Assembly: GCA_016194935.1 (NCBI GenBank)
Contig: JACQAO010000102.1
Span: 1 to 60,015, forward strand
Direction of reading: 5' to 3'
Length of the DNA: 60,015 nucleotides
Source of the DNA: Betaproteobacteria bacterium
Lineage (GTDB): Bacteria > Pseudomonadota > Gammaproteobacteria > Burkholderiales > Rhodocyclaceae
Each line of letters opens with the position of its first letter. The first letter of the stretch is position 1. The position numbers and the translations under genes were made by a program. A model generated the notes under the pieces. It made no database searches. It was not told the origin of the DNA and was given only the letters and a program-made list of their open reading frames with translations. Below, piece by piece: positions 8,261-16,931 of this stretch.

Positions 8261-10135
8261 ATGTGTGGAATTGCAGGCTGGATAGCCAAACCAGCGGATA
8301 ACCTGAACGAAGCCATACTGGCATCCATGCTCAAGGCGATAGCACATCGCGGGCCGGACGGCGAAGGCAGTTTCGTGGCGCGCAACGCCGTCTGCGGCCA
8401 TGATGTCTTTCTCGGCCACAGGCGGCTGGCGATCATCGCACCGGAGGGCGCGCGCCAGCCCATGGAGGAACCTGCCTGCGGGCTGGTACTCATTTTCAAT
8501 GGGGAGATCTATAACTTTCGCGAGTTGCGCAAAGAGTTGATCGGGCTAGGCTACAGCTTTGCTTTGGATTCCGATACCGAGGTGCTGTTGCGTGCCTATC
8601 AGCATTGGGGTACGGATGTGGCCGCCAGGCTGCGCGGCATGTTCGCCTTCGCCGTCTGGGACGCAAGCCGCAAGCGCCTCTTTCTTGCGCGTGACCGCTT
8701 TGGCGAAAAGCCGCTGTTCATCCACGAGGACCAACGCGGCCTGTTCTTTGCTTCGGAGATCAAGGCACTGCTGCGGGTGCCTGGGGCGCACGGCCCGGTG
8801 AACCTGGACGCGGTATGGGACTACTTGGCTTACCGCTACGTTCCCGGCCCTAAAACACTGTTTGCCGGCATACGCAAACTCATGCCTGGCACGGCGTTGA
8901 TATGGGAACAGGGCAAGGTGCGGGAGGTGCGCTATTGGAGCGCTCCTGACAGGCAGCCGCTGGACAAGGCCGCATCGGCCAAACTGATCGCGGGTGATTT
9001 CCTTGCTCGCCTGGACGAGGCCGTGAGCGCGCAGATGGTGAGCGACGTTCCTTTTGGCGCCTTCCTGTCTGGCGGACTGGATTCTTCCAGCATCGTGGCG
9101 CTAATGACGCGCCATTGTTCCAGGGTAAACACCTTCTCTGTGGGTTTCGAGGAGGCGCGTTACAGCGAACTAAAATACGCCGCAGAGGTGGCCAGAACCT
9201 TTGGCACGACGCATCACGAGCTGGTGGTGTCCCCGCGTAATCTCATAGAGAGGTTGCCGGCGCTAGTCGCCTACCGCGACGCGCCGGTGTCCGAGCCCTC
9301 GGACATCGCCATCAATATGCTGGCGTCCGAAGCCTCGCGCAAAGTGAAAATGGTGCTGACTGGGGAAGGCAGTGACGAAATCCTGGGCGGTTATCCCAAG
9401 CACTTGGTCGAGCGTTTCGCTTCGGGCTACCAGGTGCTGCCCGGTTATGTGAGAAACCGTCTGATCGGCCCTCTTGCACATGCCCTGCCTTTCGGGTTCC
9501 GGCGCGTCAAGACGGCAGTGACCAATCTCAACATTGATGACTGGCGCGAGCGCTATGTGCGCTGGTTCGGGGCATTGGACGCAGGAGAGAGGGAGCGCTT
9601 GTCGGTGCTGAAACTGAACGGTACGCATGCCGCGGATGCGCCGCCGTTCGACGCGGCGCCGGGCAACAGCACGCTGAGACGTATCCTGTACTTCGACCAG
9701 ACCAGCTGGCTGCCTGACAATCTGCTGGAGCGCGGTGATCGCATGACCATGGCTGCATCCATAGAGTCGCGCGTGCCGTTTCTGGATCACGAACTTGCAG
9801 CCTATGTTTCTTCATTGCCGGACAATTTCCGCGTGCGCGGCCTCAAGACCAAATGGATACTGCGCGAGGCAGGCAAGCAGATCATTCCTGAGTCCATACT
9901 CAAGCGTCCCAAAGTGGGATTCCGGGTTCCTGTGGACCAGTGGTTCCGCGAGGGCATGCGCGACTTCCTGTTGGAGCACCTGCAAGGCTGCTCGTCCATG
10001 ACGCGCATCTACTATGATCCGAAAGTACTGGACGGCATGCTGGCCGACCACATCCAGGGGCGGCAGAATCACGAAAAACTGCTGTGGAGCCTGTTGAACC
10101 TGGAAATCTGGCGCCGCCAATACGCACACATATGA
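8261..10135 (+). CDS. asnB: Asparagine-synthase-type glutamine amidotransferase, EPS-locus copy
   Basis: 624 aa. The start is fixed at ATG 8261 because the catalytic Cys must be residue 2 (MCGIAGW), as in class II glutaminase domains; the frame is open further upstream but not coding. The glutaminase half shows HRGPDGEG, FNGEIYNF and RDRFGEKPLF. The synthetase half carries the ATP pyrophosphatase loop SGGLDSS near residue 270 and later GEGSDEILGGY. It converts a carboxylate to an amide using glutamine and ATP. Lying in an EPS locus with AlgD, it may amidate a uronic acid residue, as WbpS does for O-antigen, rather than make asparagine; that is inference. A conserved leader element precedes it. 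Confidence 0.88.
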   Translation: MCGIAGWIAKPADNLNEAILASMLKAIAHRGPDGEGSFVARNAVCGHDVFLGHRRLAIIAPEGARQPMEEPACGLVLIFNGEIYNFRELRKELIGLGYSFALDSDTEVLLRAYQHWGTDVAARLRGMFAFAVWDASRKRLFLARDRFGEKPLFIHEDQRGLFFASEIKALLRVPGAHGPVNLDAVWDYLAYRYVPGPKTLFAGIRKLMPGTALIWEQGKVREVRYWSAPDRQPLDKAASAKLIAGDFLARLDEAVSAQMVSDVPFGAFLSGGLDSSSIVALMTRHCSRVNTFSVGFEEARYSELKYAAEVARTFGTTHHELVVSPRNLIERLPALVAYRDAPVSEPSDIAINMLASEASRKVKMVLTGEGSDEILGGYPKHLVERFASGYQVLPGYVRNRLIGPLAHALPFGFRRVKTAVTNLNIDDWRERYVRWFGALDAGERERLSVLKLNGTHAADAPPFDAAPGNSTLRRILYFDQTSWLPDNLLERGDRMTMAASIESRVPFLDHELAAYVSSLPDNFRVRGLKTKWILREAGKQIIPESILKRPKVGFRVPVDQWFREGMRDFLLEHLQGCSSMTRIYYDPKVLDGMLADHIQGRQNHEKLLWSLLNLEIWRRQYAHI

Positions 10136-10486
10136 ACTATAGTTTTGCCATCGCGGATACGCAAAACCGCCGGGGAGCAGGATCGAGTGGGCATACTACT
10201 CGACGGCGCCTAGAGCGCAACGAAAACCTCAATTCAGAAGAAGCACGAAATCGGATACCTCCATTATGTTGTTTAATTGCAGACGCTACTCTGCCTCACA
10301 TACATTAAATTTCTCCTGCAATCCGATGGGCCGTTCTGACCGTACCCGTTGGGAGCACTGGTCTCCGCAACTGGATCAGGTGCTGATCGGACTATGCTTC
10401 GCCCGTTATTGATCCTATTTCCTGTCCGGAAATTCCTGCATCCTCCCCAGAGGCAGCAGTACAAAGCGTACTTACAGGAGCCGGGC
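10136..10486. other. Intergenic region between asnB and methyltransferase
   Basis: 351 bases with no convincing gene. Just after the asnB stop there is a 7-bp inverted repeat GTTTTGC (10142-10148) / GCAAAAC (10161-10167), and a second one, TCGAGT (10183-10188) / ACTCGA (10198-10203). Neither has a clear T tract, so termination is uncertain. The distal part holds leader element copy 2. Confidence 0.5.
10381..10457 (+). promoter_or_regulatory. Conserved two-block leader element, copy 2
   Basis: Block A is CTGATCGG with GG at 10389-10390 and GC at 10401-10402. Block B, TCCCCAGAG, is at 10444-10452, 43 bases after the GC. The methyltransferase ATG follows at 10487. It has 61 of 77 identities with copy 1 without gaps. 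A promoter with a conserved leader, or a protein or RNA binding site, is likely. Confidence 0.6.
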
Positions 10487-11377
10487 ATGAATAGCGTTTT
10501 GACTCAGGAGCGTGTGCGTGAATATTGGAACAGCGGTCTCTGTGACCCAGAGCCAAGTGGTTTAAGCGATCAGGATCGGTTTTCCCGCGAGTACTTTCTG
10601 GAGATTGAGCATCAACGATACCAGCTTCAGCCGCATATTCCCGAGCTTCTTTCGAAGTTGGATTGGCGCGGGAAGCGGGTTCTCGAAGTAGGCGCAGGGG
10701 TAGGCACCGACGCGCGCAACATCATCAACAGAGGAGGCATCTACACCGGCATCAACGTTGACCGGGACTCGACCGAGGCTGCTGCGCAGGCATTGCGCGC
10801 CTTCTGGCTTTTCGGGACCGCTCTGCAACGGGACGCCACTGCGCTCGATTTCCCGGATAGCGCCTTTAATATCGTGTATTCATTCGGTGTGCTGCAACAC
10901 ATCCCTGAGGTCGAGAAAGCAGTCGCTGAGATTCACCGGGTTCTCAAACCGGGTGGCGAATTGCTTGTCATGGTTTATAACCGGAGCTCTATCAACTACG
11001 TTGTTGAAATCATGTTTTTACGCAAACTCGGCCTGCGGCTTTTGTCCTTGCCTGGAGTAATTGCATTGCTTCAACGGCTGGGGTTTCCAGGCGAAAAACT
11101 GGAGCGTTACAAAGCGCTGCGCAGGCAAATGAAACAGATGACCGACACGGAATGGCTGAGCTGCAATACCATTGGTACTGACTATCCCTATTGCCGCGTA
11201 TACGACGCCGAAGAGGCGGCGGCGCTGTTTTCTGCATTCGAGATCAAGTCCAACGAGGCGTACTTTTTCGATCACCGGCACTGGGGCGTACTTGGCTACC
11301 TGGTTCCGAAAGGCTTGCGCCGGGCGCTGGGACGGCAATGGGGTTGGCATCGGATCGTTCATGCGAAAAAAACCTAG
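10487..11377 (+). CDS. Class I SAM-dependent methyltransferase (EPS locus)
   Basis: 296 aa from ATG 10487, supported by CAGGAG about 7 bases upstream; the longer frame from 10349 runs through the leader element. Motif I is VLEVGAGVGTDARNI. The later FGVLQHIPEVEKAV and RVLKPGGELLVMVY are typical of methyltransf_11/UbiE-like enzymes. It probably methylates a sugar or a lipid-linked intermediate of the EPS; the substrate cannot be read. A hydrophobic stretch follows the core, about residues 180-200. The next methyltransferase starts close to or overlapping its 3' end. Confidence 0.8.
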   Translation: MNSVLTQERVREYWNSGLCDPEPSGLSDQDRFSREYFLEIEHQRYQLQPHIPELLSKLDWRGKRVLEVGAGVGTDARNIINRGGIYTGINVDRDSTEAAAQALRAFWLFGTALQRDATALDFPDSAFNIVYSFGVLQHIPEVEKAVAEIHRVLKPGGELLVMVYNRSSINYVVEIMFLRKLGLRLLSLPGVIALLQRLGFPGEKLERYKALRRQMKQMTDTEWLSCNTIGTDYPYCRVYDAEEAAALFSAFEIKSNEAYFFDHRHWGVLGYLVPKGLRRALGRQWGWHRIVHAKKT

Positions 11378-11427
11378 GCCTGTACGCAGACGAAAACGCG
11401 GCGATCCCGTGGCGGCAAACAAACTTA

Positions 11428-12282
11428 ATGTTCGGCAAAACGCTGGATTACCTTTTTCTGCGGAGCCTCGCGCATAGGCGAAATCTGGCCACGGAAGAGC
11501 AATTGGATTTGCTCTTTCGCCACGCCTCAACCGAGTCGTTCGACAAGGCGGTACTTAAGCTGCGCAAGCTTGTCGCCCGCTTCGAGGGGTATTTCCCCAT
11601 CGCATCCGGCCTGAGCTACCTGGATATGGGCTGCGGCTCGGGCGAGTTGACTCTCGCGTTTGCCAAGCTCGGGATCAAGCGAATCACCGGCGTGGATTTT
11701 CTGCCACGATACATCGACAGAGCTCGGGCCCAAGCCAGACTGACAGGCGCGGGTCAGGGGATACGGTTCATTTGCCGGGATTTGCGCAATTGGACTCCCG
11801 AAGAAAAATACGACGTGCTGCTGTCGTTCGACGCGCTTGAGCACATCGATGACCCCGGAGCGTTTCTGGGAAAAATGACGAATTTCCTCGCACCGGGTGG
11901 AATCGCCGTGCTGGCCTTCGGACCGCTGTTCCACTCCCCGTTCGGCGATCACATGTGGGATTTTTTCCGGCTGCAAATTCCCTGGCGCGGAATCCTGTTC
12001 TCCGAGCAATCAATGCTCCGTGTTCGCAGGGAATGTTTTCGTCCTACCGACGCCGCGCGCAGTTACCGGGATATTGCAGGCGGCCTGAATTTGATGCGTT
12101 ATTCGGAGTTTTTGCGGCATGTTGCCGATAACGGTTGGAGATTCGATTATCTGGCAGTCAATACTTTCCTGAATCGGTTGCCGCCGCTTCGATTCATTTG
12201 CGACATGGTGGTCATGCGCCTTCCAGTGGTACGGGACTATTTCGCGCACAACGTCTGCGCCACTCTGCGCCGCGCTCCTTGA
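11428..12282 (+). CDS. Class I SAM-dependent methyltransferase (EPS locus), second
   Basis: 284 aa from ATG 11428. The frame is open from 11191, and residues just upstream (LGLYADENAAIPW) are protein-like, so a coupled start at 11338 overlapping the previous gene is possible; no strong ribosome site settles it. Motif I is YLDMGCGSGELTLAFAKLG. LSFDALEHIDDPGAFL and LAPGGIAVLAFGP complete the methyltransf_11/23 fold. The sequence differs clearly from the preceding methyltransferase, so they are unlikely to be a recent duplication. Likely role: sugar or lipid-linked intermediate methylation. Confidence 0.78.
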   Translation: MFGKTLDYLFLRSLAHRRNLATEEQLDLLFRHASTESFDKAVLKLRKLVARFEGYFPIASGLSYLDMGCGSGELTLAFAKLGIKRITGVDFLPRYIDRARAQARLTGAGQGIRFICRDLRNWTPEEKYDVLLSFDALEHIDDPGAFLGKMTNFLAPGGIAVLAFGPLFHSPFGDHMWDFFRLQIPWRGILFSEQSMLRVRRECFRPTDAARSYRDIAGGLNLMRYSEFLRHVADNGWRFDYLAVNTFLNRLPPLRFICDMVVMRLPVVRDYFAHNVCATLRRAP

Positions 12283-12318
12283 GATCGAAGCCGGCTTGCG
12301 CTCAGAGAGCCGCCGTTA

Positions 12319-12391
12319 ATCTGATCGGACTACTTTTCGCCCCGCAGTCGCAGCACGGACTTCAACAAGCCCTTTTATGCTTTCCCCAGAG
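12319..12391 (+). promoter_or_regulatory. Conserved two-block leader element, copy 3
   Basis: Block A is CTGATCGG with GG at 12327-12328 and GC at 12339-12340. Block B is TCCCCAGAG at 12383-12391, 44 bases after the GC. The sequence between the blocks has diverged from copies 1 and 2, which makes the two retained blocks more telling. The algD ATG lies at 12439. Confidence 0.55.
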
Positions 12392-12438
12392 TGAGGCTGG
12401 CCGTATCGGTCAAAATATTGAAATCATTAGGGGAAACC

Positions 12439-13752
12439 ATGAAAATTAGCGTTTTGGGCCTTGGTTATGTCGGCGCCGTGTCGGCAGCCTGCCTTGCGAG
12501 CGAGGGCCATGAAGTCATCGGTGTCGATCCGGATCCGACTAAGGTTGCTCTTATCAATTCCGGTAAAACTCCAATTATCGAAAATGACATCGGTACGATC
12601 ATAGAGAAACAGGTAACGGCAGGCAGGCTTTCGGCAACAGCGGATATCGCCGCCGCCGTTCGGCACTCCGAGCTGATTTTAATCTGCGTCGGAACGCCCA
12701 GCCGCACTAATGGCGATATCGAGCTGAAATTCGTACGCCGCGTGTGCGAGCAGATTGGCGTCGCGTTGCGCGAGCATCATGGCGCGCCGGCAGTGGTGAT
12801 TCGCAGCACCATGCTGCCGGGAACCATGCGCGACGTGGTAATTCCGATCCTCGAGACGTCTTCCGGCAAGCGTGCCGGCGTTGATTTTGGCGTCTGCATC
12901 AATCCGGAATTCCTGCGAGAAGGAACTGCGGTATACGACTTCTTCAATCCTCCCAAGACCGTCATCGGCCAGCTCAATCATGCGAGCGGCGATCTGGTCG
13001 TCAGCCTGTACGCCAGGATCGAAGCGCCGCTGATCCGGACCGATATCGAGACCGCCGAAATGGTCAAATACGCAGATAATGCCTGGCATGCGCTCAAGGT
13101 AGGCTTCGCCAACGAAATTGGCAACGTTTGCAAAGCGCTTCAGGTGGACAGCCATCGCGTAATGGACATCTTCTGCGCGGACACCAAGCTCAATTTATCC
13201 AGCTACTATCTAAAACCGGGCTTTGCCTTTGGCGGCTCCTGCCTGCCCAAGGATCTGCGCGCACTGCTGTACAAGGCGAAGTCGCTGGATGTATCGCTGC
13301 CTATTCTCGCAGCGATACTGCCAAGCAACGAGCAACAGATCGAGCGCGGGGTACAGGCAGTGGTGGACAAAGGCAACAGAAAAGTCGGCATCCTCGGGTT
13401 CAGTTTCAAGGCCGGAACCGACGACCTGCGCGAAAGCCCGATGGTGGAACTCACCGAGCGCTTGATTGGCAAGGGATACGAGCTCACGATATATGACCGG
13501 AACGTCAGTCTGGCGCGCGTCCGCGGGGCAAACCGCGACTACATCCTGAATCATATTCCGCATATTTCGTGCTTGATGGTTTCCAGTGTGGACAAGGTTT
13601 TGGCGCATGCAAACACCATCGTCATCGGCAATGCGGCGGAGGAATTCAGCGATGTTCCGAAACGGCTGCATGACAACCAGACTATCATCGACTTCGTGCG
13701 GATCACCGGGTCGCGCAGCGTGTCCGGCGTCTATGAAGGAATTTGCTGGTAA
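12439..13752 (+). CDS. algD: GDP-mannose 6-dehydrogenase
   Basis: 437 aa, against 436 in Pseudomonas AlgD. It makes GDP-mannuronic acid from GDP-mannose using two NAD+. The start at 12439 has an AGGGGAAA site. The Rossmann motif is MKISVLGLGYVGAVSAACLA. The catalytic Cys falls at residue 268 in FAFGGSCLPKDLRAL, the same number as in Pseudomonas AlgD. The NAD half has GFSFKAGTDDLRESP and LIGKGYELTIYDRNV, and the C terminus is EGICW, which I recall as the Pseudomonas ending. This separates it from UDP-glucose dehydrogenases. No alginate polymerase or export genes are near, so it feeds a different EPS. Its stop overlaps the next start (TAATG). Confidence 0.92.
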   Translation: MKISVLGLGYVGAVSAACLASEGHEVIGVDPDPTKVALINSGKTPIIENDIGTIIEKQVTAGRLSATADIAAAVRHSELILICVGTPSRTNGDIELKFVRRVCEQIGVALREHHGAPAVVIRSTMLPGTMRDVVIPILETSSGKRAGVDFGVCINPEFLREGTAVYDFFNPPKTVIGQLNHASGDLVVSLYARIEAPLIRTDIETAEMVKYADNAWHALKVGFANEIGNVCKALQVDSHRVMDIFCADTKLNLSSYYLKPGFAFGGSCLPKDLRALLYKAKSLDVSLPILAAILPSNEQQIERGVQAVVDKGNRKVGILGFSFKAGTDDLRESPMVELTERLIGKGYELTIYDRNVSLARVRGANRDYILNHIPHISCLMVSSVDKVLAHANTIVIGNAAEEFSDVPKRLHDNQTIIDFVRITGSRSVSGVYEGICW

Positions 13753-15005
13753 TGCGGAACTCCGGCCCGCAGCAGGACATCCGCCGGCCAAGGCGCGTAT
13801 TGATCCTGGTCGAAAATCTGCCTAGTCCGTTTGACCGGCGCGTGTGGCAGGAGGCATGCGCATTGCATGACGCCGGCTATGTGGTGTCGATCATCTGCCC
13901 GGTTGGCAAGGGCTATGAGAAGAAATTCGAAACAATCGACGGCATCGACATCTGGCGCTATCGGCTGCCGCTGGAGGCCAGCGGGGTGCGGGGCTATGTG
14001 ATTGAATATTGCGCAGCCCTGTTCTGGACCTTCCTCCTGTCCTGGCGCGTGCTGATGAAGCGCGGCTTCGATGTCGTGCATGCCTGCAATCCGCCGGACC
14101 TGCTTTTTCTCATCGGCGGATTTTTCAGGATTTTTGGAAAGAAATTCATTTTCGATCATCACGATATCAACCCCGAGTTGTACGAGGCCAAATTTGGCCG
14201 GCGTGATTTGTTTTATCGTTTGTTGCTGAAGCTGGAGCGCTGGACCTTTCGTACTGCCGACGTGTCGATAGCTCCCAACGAGTCGTACCGGCGCATCGCC
14301 GTCGACCGCGGCGGGATGCCCTGCGAGCGGGTGTTTGTCGTGCGCAGCGGTCCCAACCTCGAGCGCCTGAAAATGCTCCCTCCGGACGAGCGGCTCAGGA
14401 ACGGTCGCCGTTACCTGGTTGGCTATGTGGGTGTGATGGGGGCGCAGGAAGGCATCGACCTGCTGTTGCAGGCGGTGCGCCATATCGTTTTCGCTCTGGG
14501 TCGCAATGATATTCAATTTGTATTGGTCGGCAGCGGCACCTCTTTGGACGATATGAAAAAGCTGGCAGTCGAGCTGGAAGTCGCCAACTTCGTGACCTTT
14601 ACGGGGCGCGTGCCGGATAGCAGCTTGCTGGCGGTGCTCAACACCGCCGACGTGTGTGTAAACCCGGATATTGCCAACGAAATGAACGACAAGTCCACCA
14701 TGAACAAGATCATGGAATATATGGCGCTCGGCAAACCAATCATACAGTTCGATCTTGCGGAAGGGCGCTATTCAGCCCAGCACGCCTCCCTGTACGCAAA
14801 ACGAAATGACAGCGTCGATTTTGCAGTGAAGATCGTTGAACTTCTGGACGACCCGGCGCGCCGTGCGATGATGGGAGATTTTGGCCGCAGCAGGGTGGTG
14901 AACGAACTTGAATGGCGCTACGAGGTCCCCAAATTGCTCGCCGCTTACGATGTGCTGTGGGGTTCAGCCCGGATCTCGCCAGTGGCAAGGGAAGCCAAAA
15001 CATGA
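13752..15005 (+). CDS. Glycosyltransferase family 4
   Basis: 417 aa. ATG 13752 overlaps the algD stop, indicating translational coupling. GT-B N-terminal half: RVLILVENLPSPFDRRVWQEA, a WcfI/WbuB-like opening, then DVVHACNPPDL and KFIFDHHDINPELY. C-terminal half: VGYVGVMGAQEGIDLLLQA, VLVGSGTSL, and NDKSTMNKIMEYMALGKPI in the donor-binding region. Coupling to algD makes a GDP-mannuronate transferase an attractive guess, but nothing in the sequence proves the donor. The 3' end overlaps the next gene (ATGA). Confidence 0.87.
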   Translation: MRNSGPQQDIRRPRRVLILVENLPSPFDRRVWQEACALHDAGYVVSIICPVGKGYEKKFETIDGIDIWRYRLPLEASGVRGYVIEYCAALFWTFLLSWRVLMKRGFDVVHACNPPDLLFLIGGFFRIFGKKFIFDHHDINPELYEAKFGRRDLFYRLLLKLERWTFRTADVSIAPNESYRRIAVDRGGMPCERVFVVRSGPNLERLKMLPPDERLRNGRRYLVGYVGVMGAQEGIDLLLQAVRHIVFALGRNDIQFVLVGSGTSLDDMKKLAVELEVANFVTFTGRVPDSSLLAVLNTADVCVNPDIANEMNDKSTMNKIMEYMALGKPIIQFDLAEGRYSAQHASLYAKRNDSVDFAVKIVELLDDPARRAMMGDFGRSRVVNELEWRYEVPKLLAAYDVLWGSARISPVAREAKT

Positions 15006-15562
15006 AATTTCTACCGCTTGACACTCCTGAAATCATCGAGCTTGCTGCTGGCTGGCTGACGCAAAAGGAAAATTACCAGTGGCTTGATCTTGGCAATGGG
15101 AGAGTGACCATTACGCCCTCTCTGCTCAAGATCATGGCGCAACGGGGTACAAATTTTTTGCGGGTGTATACCGCAGACAGGGACGATGCGCCGGTGGGGA
15201 TCGTCGGGCTGAGCAATGTGGATCGCGCTTTCAAGACCGCGACGTTTTGGGGAGCATCGGGGGAGAAATCCTTCCGCAACCGGGGATATTCGACATTCGC
15301 AGGCGCAAAGCTGTTGACCATTGCGTTCGGCAATCTCGAGCTCAACGCCGTCAATACCTGGGTCGTGGATCATAACTCATCGCTACGCACTATTGAGCGT
15401 CTTGGCTTTCGCTTCATCGGCAGGCAGCGGCAGTGCCACGTCATCGATGGCTGCCTGTATGATCGGCTGCTGTTCGATCTTCTAGCTTCAGAATATCGTG
15501 GAATCGATGAGACGCAGCGGCGCCTGATCGACAGGACGCGACCGGAAATGGCGTACGAGTAG
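15002..15562 (+). CDS. GNAT acetyltransferase, RimJ/RimL-like
   Basis: 186 aa. ATG 15002 overlaps the preceding stop by four bases. It belongs to the single-domain GNAT fold: the acetyl-CoA pyrophosphate loop corresponds to SFRNRGYSTFAGAKLLTIAF, followed by VNTWVVDHNSSLRTIERLGF, typical of RimJ/RimL relatives that acetylate amino groups. Coupled to a glycosyltransferase in an EPS locus, it may N-acylate an amino sugar nucleotide, as seen for WbpD/FdtC-type steps in other pathways, but this is inferred. Confidence 0.78.
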   Translation: MKFLPLDTPEIIELAAGWLTQKENYQWLDLGNGRVTITPSLLKIMAQRGTNFLRVYTADRDDAPVGIVGLSNVDRAFKTATFWGASGEKSFRNRGYSTFAGAKLLTIAFGNLELNAVNTWVVDHNSSLRTIERLGFRFIGRQRQCHVIDGCLYDRLLFDLLASEYRGIDETQRRLIDRTRPEMAYE

Positions 15563-15657
15563 CATTGGCGCGACAAGTAGTAGTTGGGGAAACGCAAGTG
15601 TGAGTATCACTGGCCTGCGTATAGCGTTATGCGGGTCTCCGGGGAAGTACGGCGTCT

Positions 15658-15688
15658 GGGTATGGTTTCGTGTGCATGGTTCATACCC
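15658..15688. repeat. Inverted repeat in intergenic region
   Basis: GGGTATG (15658-15664) and CATACCC (15682-15688) form a 7-bp perfect stem with a 17-base loop, in the 265-base gap between the two acetyltransferase genes. It could be an operator or a transcript hairpin; it lacks a T tract. Confidence 0.4.
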
Positions 15689-15827
15689 CAAGGCGCGCTG
15701 CCGAAGATTGCGAAGCACCGGGTTGCCATTCGGCTCATGGAGTTGACCCATGTGCGAAAAGACGAAACTGAATGTTTATGCATCGGAGCGCTGACCAGGA
15801 TTCCGGCATATTGACTAAGGAGGCCTC

Positions 15828-16538
15828 GTGGAAACACGAAAAATGATTGACTATATGGTGAAAAACGTCACCAAGTACGGCGTGGTGGACGTACTGCATG
15901 ATATCGAATGCCGGCTGATCAACAAGTTCGTCCAATTCCAGATATTGAAGGGAATGACGGTCCAACTGGAAGACGTGACGGATCCCGGTCTTTTCGAAGC
16001 GCGGGGATTTGAAGGACGTTTCGTCGGCTGGGACGAGCTTGCAAAATTTGCGCACGACGGGCTGCATGACTTTTCCATCGACTTCCTGCGCCAGGCGCAT
16101 ATGCGCGGTGATCGCTGCTATGCACTCTTCGAAGGAGAGGCGCTCGCCGCCTATGGCTGGTACTCAAGCCTGTCCACGCCGATTGATGACCACTTCTTGC
16201 TCCATTTCGATCCTGCCTGGACCTACATGTACAAGGGTTACACTGTGCCGGCCTACCGTGGCAAGCGGCTGCACGCGGCGGGGATGTGCCGGGCGCTGCG
16301 GGCGCTCACCGGGCAAGGCAAGAAGGGATTGATCTCCTGGGTATTCTCGAACAACTTCGCTTCCTTGCACTCGGTGGCGCGCATGGGTTACCGGATATTC
16401 GGCGAGGCGTACTTGCTTCGCTCCGGCAGCCGCTCCTTCACCTACGCGTCCAGAGCCTGCAGGGACTACGGTTTTTGGGTCGAAGCACGGGCCAGTGCAT
16501 TTGGCGAAAATACCAAAAAGGGCTGGAGTCACCCGTGA
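15828..16538 (+). CDS. GNAT-like acyltransferase (EPS locus)
   Basis: 236 aa from GTG 15828, chosen because AAGGAGG lies at 15817-15823; the ATG at 15843 is too far from it. The N-terminal third (MVKNVTKYGVVDVL onward) is specific to this type. The GNAT core follows, with CYALFEGEALAAYGWYSS, the acetyl-CoA loop YTVPAYRGKRLHAAGMCRAL and FSNNFASLHSVARMGYRI. It likely transfers an acetyl or other acyl group to a sugar or sugar nucleotide. It is the last plus-strand gene of the EPS region. An imperfect hairpin lies about 180 bases beyond the stop (16719-16742). Confidence 0.72.
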   Translation: METRKMIDYMVKNVTKYGVVDVLHDIECRLINKFVQFQILKGMTVQLEDVTDPGLFEARGFEGRFVGWDELAKFAHDGLHDFSIDFLRQAHMRGDRCYALFEGEALAAYGWYSSLSTPIDDHFLLHFDPAWTYMYKGYTVPAYRGKRLHAAGMCRALRALTGQGKKGLISWVFSNNFASLHSVARMGYRIFGEAYLLRSGSRSFTYASRACRDYGFWVEARASAFGENTKKGWSHP

Positions 16539-16931
16539 ATCCGGGCCGGGATGTTTCTTGATGACTGGGCGATTCCATCAACACACGGATTGCGGGATAT
16601 TCGCCTATGCCTTTCGCGTTTGCGCCAACGCTCAAGTCGCTGCCGGGTGACCGGAACGGCCCGGACGCCCCGGCTTCACGGTGTCGAGTACTTTTCGAAC
16701 CGCAACGAGATCATTTATTTGCCTGCCTTCATGGGTAGGCAACACGCGACAATCCGTTTGACAGCTCACACTGTTGCTCCAATATGGATCCCCACGACAT
16801 AGGCAACTGACCGGCCTCTAGTGCCTGTGTCGATGCTGGCGCCGCCGGCTTGACCCGGAATCCAGCAGATCGATGGACTCGGTCGTCACTGGACTTCCAT
16901 TTGGCGCGAGGCGCCGTCCGCGTGGCTGACA
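16539..16931. other. Intergenic region at the end of the EPS locus
   Basis: 393 bases between convergent genes with no credible coding frame. It has an imperfect hairpin: TTGCCT (16719-16724) pairs with AGGCAA (16737-16742), extended by a wobble and two further pairs, but without a T run. No tRNA or known RNA was recognised. Confidence 0.45.

Noticed and set aside
10142..10203. Hairpins after asnB as a rho-independent terminator
   Set aside because: Stems are only 6-7 bp and no T tract follows; recorded only as inverted repeats.
15615..15640. GG-N10-GC match before the last acyltransferase
   Set aside because: The two dinucleotides alone occur often by chance; the CTGATCGG and TCCCCAGAG blocks of the repeated leader are absent.
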